Part shown: positions 13,394 to 15,656 of the stretch, in pieces
Layout: each line of letters starts with the position of its first letter
How positions within the stretch are numbered: position 1 is the first letter of the stretch
The notes under the pieces: model-generated
What the model was told of the DNA's origin: nothing
Databases searched by the model: none
What the model saw: the letters and a program-made list of their open reading frames with translations, nothing else
Source: an uncultured Flavobacteriales bacterium
GTDB lineage: Bacteria; Bacteroidota; Bacteroidia; Flavobacteriales; Crocinitomicaceae
Reading direction: 5' to 3'
NCBI GenBank assembly: GCA_946886545.1
Contig: CAMPIU010000020.1
Coordinates: 1 to 15,656 of the forward strand
Length of the DNA stretch: 15,656 nucleotides
Translations under genes and position numbers: made by a program

Positions 13394-15656
13394 ATGCGGA
13401 ATCTCAGAAATCTCTTGTTCTACATTATAACGATTGGTGGATTCGCTGCTGTCATTTTTGGAGTTATCTTATCAGGGAAACCCCTGGAATCAGAAAAAGT
13501 AACTGCTTTCAAACCGGAAGCTACTGCATCTACCTGGCAGCAATTCACAGAAACCTACTACCACAACTTAACACATCCTTTAGCAATTCTTCTGCTTCAG
13601 ATAGTTACAATCATTGTTGTGGCAAGAATCTTCGGTTTTTTCTGCAAGAAGATCGGACAACCTTCCGTAATCGGTGAGATTATTGCCGGTATTTTCCTGG
13701 GACCTTCATTCATTGGAATGTATTTCCCTGAGTTTTCTCACTTTGTTTTTCCGGAAAAATCGCTGGACAACTTAAAGTTCTTAAGTCAGATCGGTTTGAT
13801 CCTGTTCATGTTCGTTGTTGGTATGGAGTTGGAACTTAAAACATTGAAGAACAAGGCAAACGACGCGGTTGTGATCAGTCATGCAAGCATCATTTTTCCT
13901 TTCACACTAGGTGTTGGGCTAGCTTATTTTATCTACTCCGAATTTGCTCCTGAAAACATAAACTTTTTGTCTTTCGCCCTGTTTATAGGTATTTCGATGA
14001 GTATTACAGCCTTCCCTGTATTAGCAAGGATTGTCCAGGAACGAGGTTTGAATAAAACCAAACTGGGCTCCATCGTAATTACCTGTGCAGCAGCAGACGA
14101 TATTACAGCCTGGTGTATTTTGGCCGCAGTCATCGCAATCGTGAAAGCCGGTTCTGTTTTGAGTTCGATCTACATCATCCTAATGGCCATTACTTATGTT
14201 TTCCTCATGCTGAAAATAGTTCAACCATTTTTAAAACGCTTGGGCGACAAACATTCCAACAAAGAAAGTTTAAGTAAGCCGGTAGTTGCCATTTTCTTTA
14301 TTACCTTATTAATCTCGTCCTTCGCTACCGAAGTCATTGGAATTCACGCATTATTCGGAGCCTTCCTGGCTGGCGTTATTATGCCTTCAAACATGAACTT
14401 CCGTACCATCTTTATCGAGAAAATAGAAGATTTAGCTGTATTATTATTGCTCCCACTCTTCTTTGTTTTCACCGGACTCCGAACACAAATCGGCTTATTG
14501 AACGATTGGCATTTGTGGCTGATTGCCCTTGCGATCATTGCAGTTGCTGTAATAGGTAAATTCCTGGGATCTGCCCTGGCAGCAAAATTTGTAGGTCAAT
14601 CCTGGAGAGACAGTTTGATCATCGGTGCCTTAATGAATACCCGTGGATTGATGGAACTAATCGTTTTGAATATCGGGTACGACCTGGGAGTTCTTTCAGA
14701 CGAAATCTTTGCCATGCTGGTAATCATGGCCCTGATCACCACATTCATGACCGGACCGATGCTCGATATGATCAATTGGTTTCTCCCCGAAAAGAAATCG
14801 GAGGAAGAATTAAGTGATCACCGGAAACTTTCTACCAAATACTCGATCTTACTTTCATTCGGTAACCCCGAGAGAGGCAGAACCTTGCTACGCTTAGCAA
14901 ACAGTTTGATCCGAAAATCTCCCGAAAACGCAAATATTACGGCTTTGCATGTTTCATTAAGTAATGATTTGAACCAGTTCAATGCGGAAGAATATGAACG
15001 GGTAAGCTTTGCTCCAATCACGGAAGAATCACAAAAATTACACATGCCGGTTGTAACCTTGTTCAAACCAACCGTAGATATTGACAAGGAAATCACAGAC
15101 ACATCCAATGCCGGAAACTTTGATTTGCTCCTGATCGGAATCGGAAGTTCCGTTTTTGAAGGCTCTCTTCTCGGACGGATTTTAGGATTCACTACCAAAC
15201 TGATCAATCCGGAACGATTATACGAAACCATTACCGGTAAAGAGCCCCTGTTTGAGAACACGGTATTTGATGAACGGACACGCCAGTTGATCAAAAACGC
15301 CAAATTACCTGTTGGTATCGTAATAGATAAAGACCTGGAAAAAGTAGAAAATGTCTTTCTGCCGATTTTCTCCATTCACGACAGCTTTCTGCTGGTTTAT
15401 GCACAGAAACTCATCCATCACAGTAATGCTCGCGTAACGATCATCGACTCTTCGGGTATCGTTAAAACACATCCTGAATTAAAAGAATCTATCCGTATGA
15501 TAGAACAGGTTGCCCCGAATCATATTTCGTTACAAACAGAACCACGTTTGGATAAGAATTTTATGAATCAGCAGGATTTAATGCTGATCAGCCACGACAG
15601 CTGGAGAAAAGCGGTGGAAACCCAAAGCCTGTGGCTAACAAACACCCCTTCTGTAC
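13394..15656 (+). CDS. CPA2-family cation:proton antiporter (3' end beyond window)
   Basis: This inner-membrane monovalent cation/proton exchanger is open to the end of the window (754 codons, no stop), so it is partial at the C-terminus. A first hydrophobic segment (about 8-26) and a periplasmic stretch are followed by about twelve membrane helices of the Na/H exchanger domain (about 58-465). Typical signatures are IGQPSVIGEIIAGIFLGPS, GLILFMFVVGMELE, ITAFPVLARIVQERGL and the catalytic-region CAAADDITAW, with Asp235-Asp236 as the likely ion-binding acids. GIHALFGAFLAGVIMP and MNTRGLMELIVLNIG follow. This pattern is closest to the CHX-like branch of CPA2. After residue about 474 the protein becomes soluble, with universal-stress-protein-like segments (YSILLSFGNPERGR, about 482, and later LPVGIVIDKD), which in related transporters are cytoplasmic regulatory domains. 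The start is ATG 13394, 16 bp after an exact -7 box. The ion, K+ or Na+, cannot be told from sequence. Confidence 0.93.
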   Translation, partial: MRNLRNLLFYIITIGGFAAVIFGVILSGKPLESEKVTAFKPEATASTWQQFTETYYHNLTHPLAILLLQIVTIIVVARIFGFFCKKIGQPSVIGEIIAGIFLGPSFIGMYFPEFSHFVFPEKSLDNLKFLSQIGLILFMFVVGMELELKTLKNKANDAVVISHASIIFPFTLGVGLAYFIYSEFAPENINFLSFALFIGISMSITAFPVLARIVQERGLNKTKLGSIVITCAAADDITAWCILAAVIAIVKAGSVLSSIYIILMAITYVFLMLKIVQPFLKRLGDKHSNKESLSKPVVAIFFITLLISSFATEVIGIHALFGAFLAGVIMPSNMNFRTIFIEKIEDLAVLLLLPLFFVFTGLRTQIGLLNDWHLWLIALAIIAVAVIGKFLGSALAAKFVGQSWRDSLIIGALMNTRGLMELIVLNIGYDLGVLSDEIFAMLVIMALITTFMTGPMLDMINWFLPEKKSEEELSDHRKLSTKYSILLSFGNPERGRTLLRLANSLIRKSPENANITALHVSLSNDLNQFNAEEYERVSFAPITEESQKLHMPVVTLFKPTVDIDKEITDTSNAGNFDLLLIGIGSSVFEGSLLGRILGFTTKLINPERLYETITGKEPLFENTVFDERTRQLIKNAKLPVGIVIDKDLEKVENVFLPIFSIHDSFLLVYAQKLIHHSNARVTIIDSSGIVKTHPELKESIRMIEQVAPNHISLQTEPRLDKNFMNQQDLMLISHDSWRKAVETQSLWLTNTPSV

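Noticed and set aside
13375..13677. A 100-codon plus-strand frame overlapping the antiporter start.
   Set aside because: It is out of frame with the antiporter, begins inside the promoter region, and its product has no recognisable features; the antiporter N-terminus in the other frame is well supported.
14818..15375. A 185-codon open frame on the minus strand opposite the antiporter C-terminal region.
   Set aside because: The plus strand encodes a recognisable CPA2 antiporter with universal-stress-like regions throughout. The minus-strand product is serine/arginine-rich and lacks any family motif.

Overview
The window reads as chromosomal DNA of a Bacteroidota bacterium, most likely order Flavobacteriales (something like Fluviicola/Crocinitomicaceae is my guess from protein style, not a search result). 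The reasons are moderate AT richness, several promoters with the Bacteroidota -7 element TAnnTTTG, few strong Shine-Dalgarno sites, SusC-style N-terminal carboxypeptidase-regulatory domains ending in L-D-E-V-T, and LytS/LytTR two-component genes. No tRNA, rRNA, CRISPR array, insertion sequence or phage gene was seen.

Layout. (1) 117-1835 encodes an Omp85/BamA-TamA-like outer-membrane protein starting at TTG. (2) 1955-5980 holds three tandem paralogous exported proteins of unknown function. Each has a signal peptide, a carboxypeptidase-regulatory-like beta-sandwich, a TonB-box-like L-[DE]-E-V-T-[VI] motif, and a conserved C-terminal region of about 310 residues where a TonB receptor would have its plug and barrel. 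(3) 6034-8337 is a Pif1/RecD-like helicase with a C-terminal helix-turn-helix. (4) 8338-8667 is a convergent intergenic region with hairpins, a CTATGTG-type inverted repeat and the metK terminator. (5) 8668-9948, minus strand, is metK. (6) 9949-10150 is a divergent promoter region with a nested palindrome. (7) 10151-10744 is an HD-domain nucleotidase-like hydrolase. (8) 10955-11827 is a closely coupled pair: a four-helix membrane protein and a soluble protein of unknown function. (9) 11852-13289 is a LytS-type histidine kinase and a LytTR response regulator with overlapping ends. (10) 13394 to the window end is a CPA2 cation:proton antiporter with a C-terminal universal-stress-like region, cut by the window edge.

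How the genes work together. The kinase and regulator are almost certainly one two-component system. The gap between the regulator and the antiporter contains a direct repeat, T[TC]AGTACA[AT], with a 21-bp period just upstream of a good -7 box. That is the geometry LytTR dimers use, so the antiporter is a plausible target. The Omp85 gene and the three paralogs are all envelope proteins and could form one functional neighbourhood, but nothing in the sequence proves they interact. The helicase, metK and the HD hydrolase look like ordinary housekeeping genes with their own promoters.

The most unusual content is the triplicated, barrel-less, TonB-box-bearing family at 1955-5980. Next are the candidate LytTR operator at 13302-13331 and the short palindromic elements in the intergenic regions around metK.
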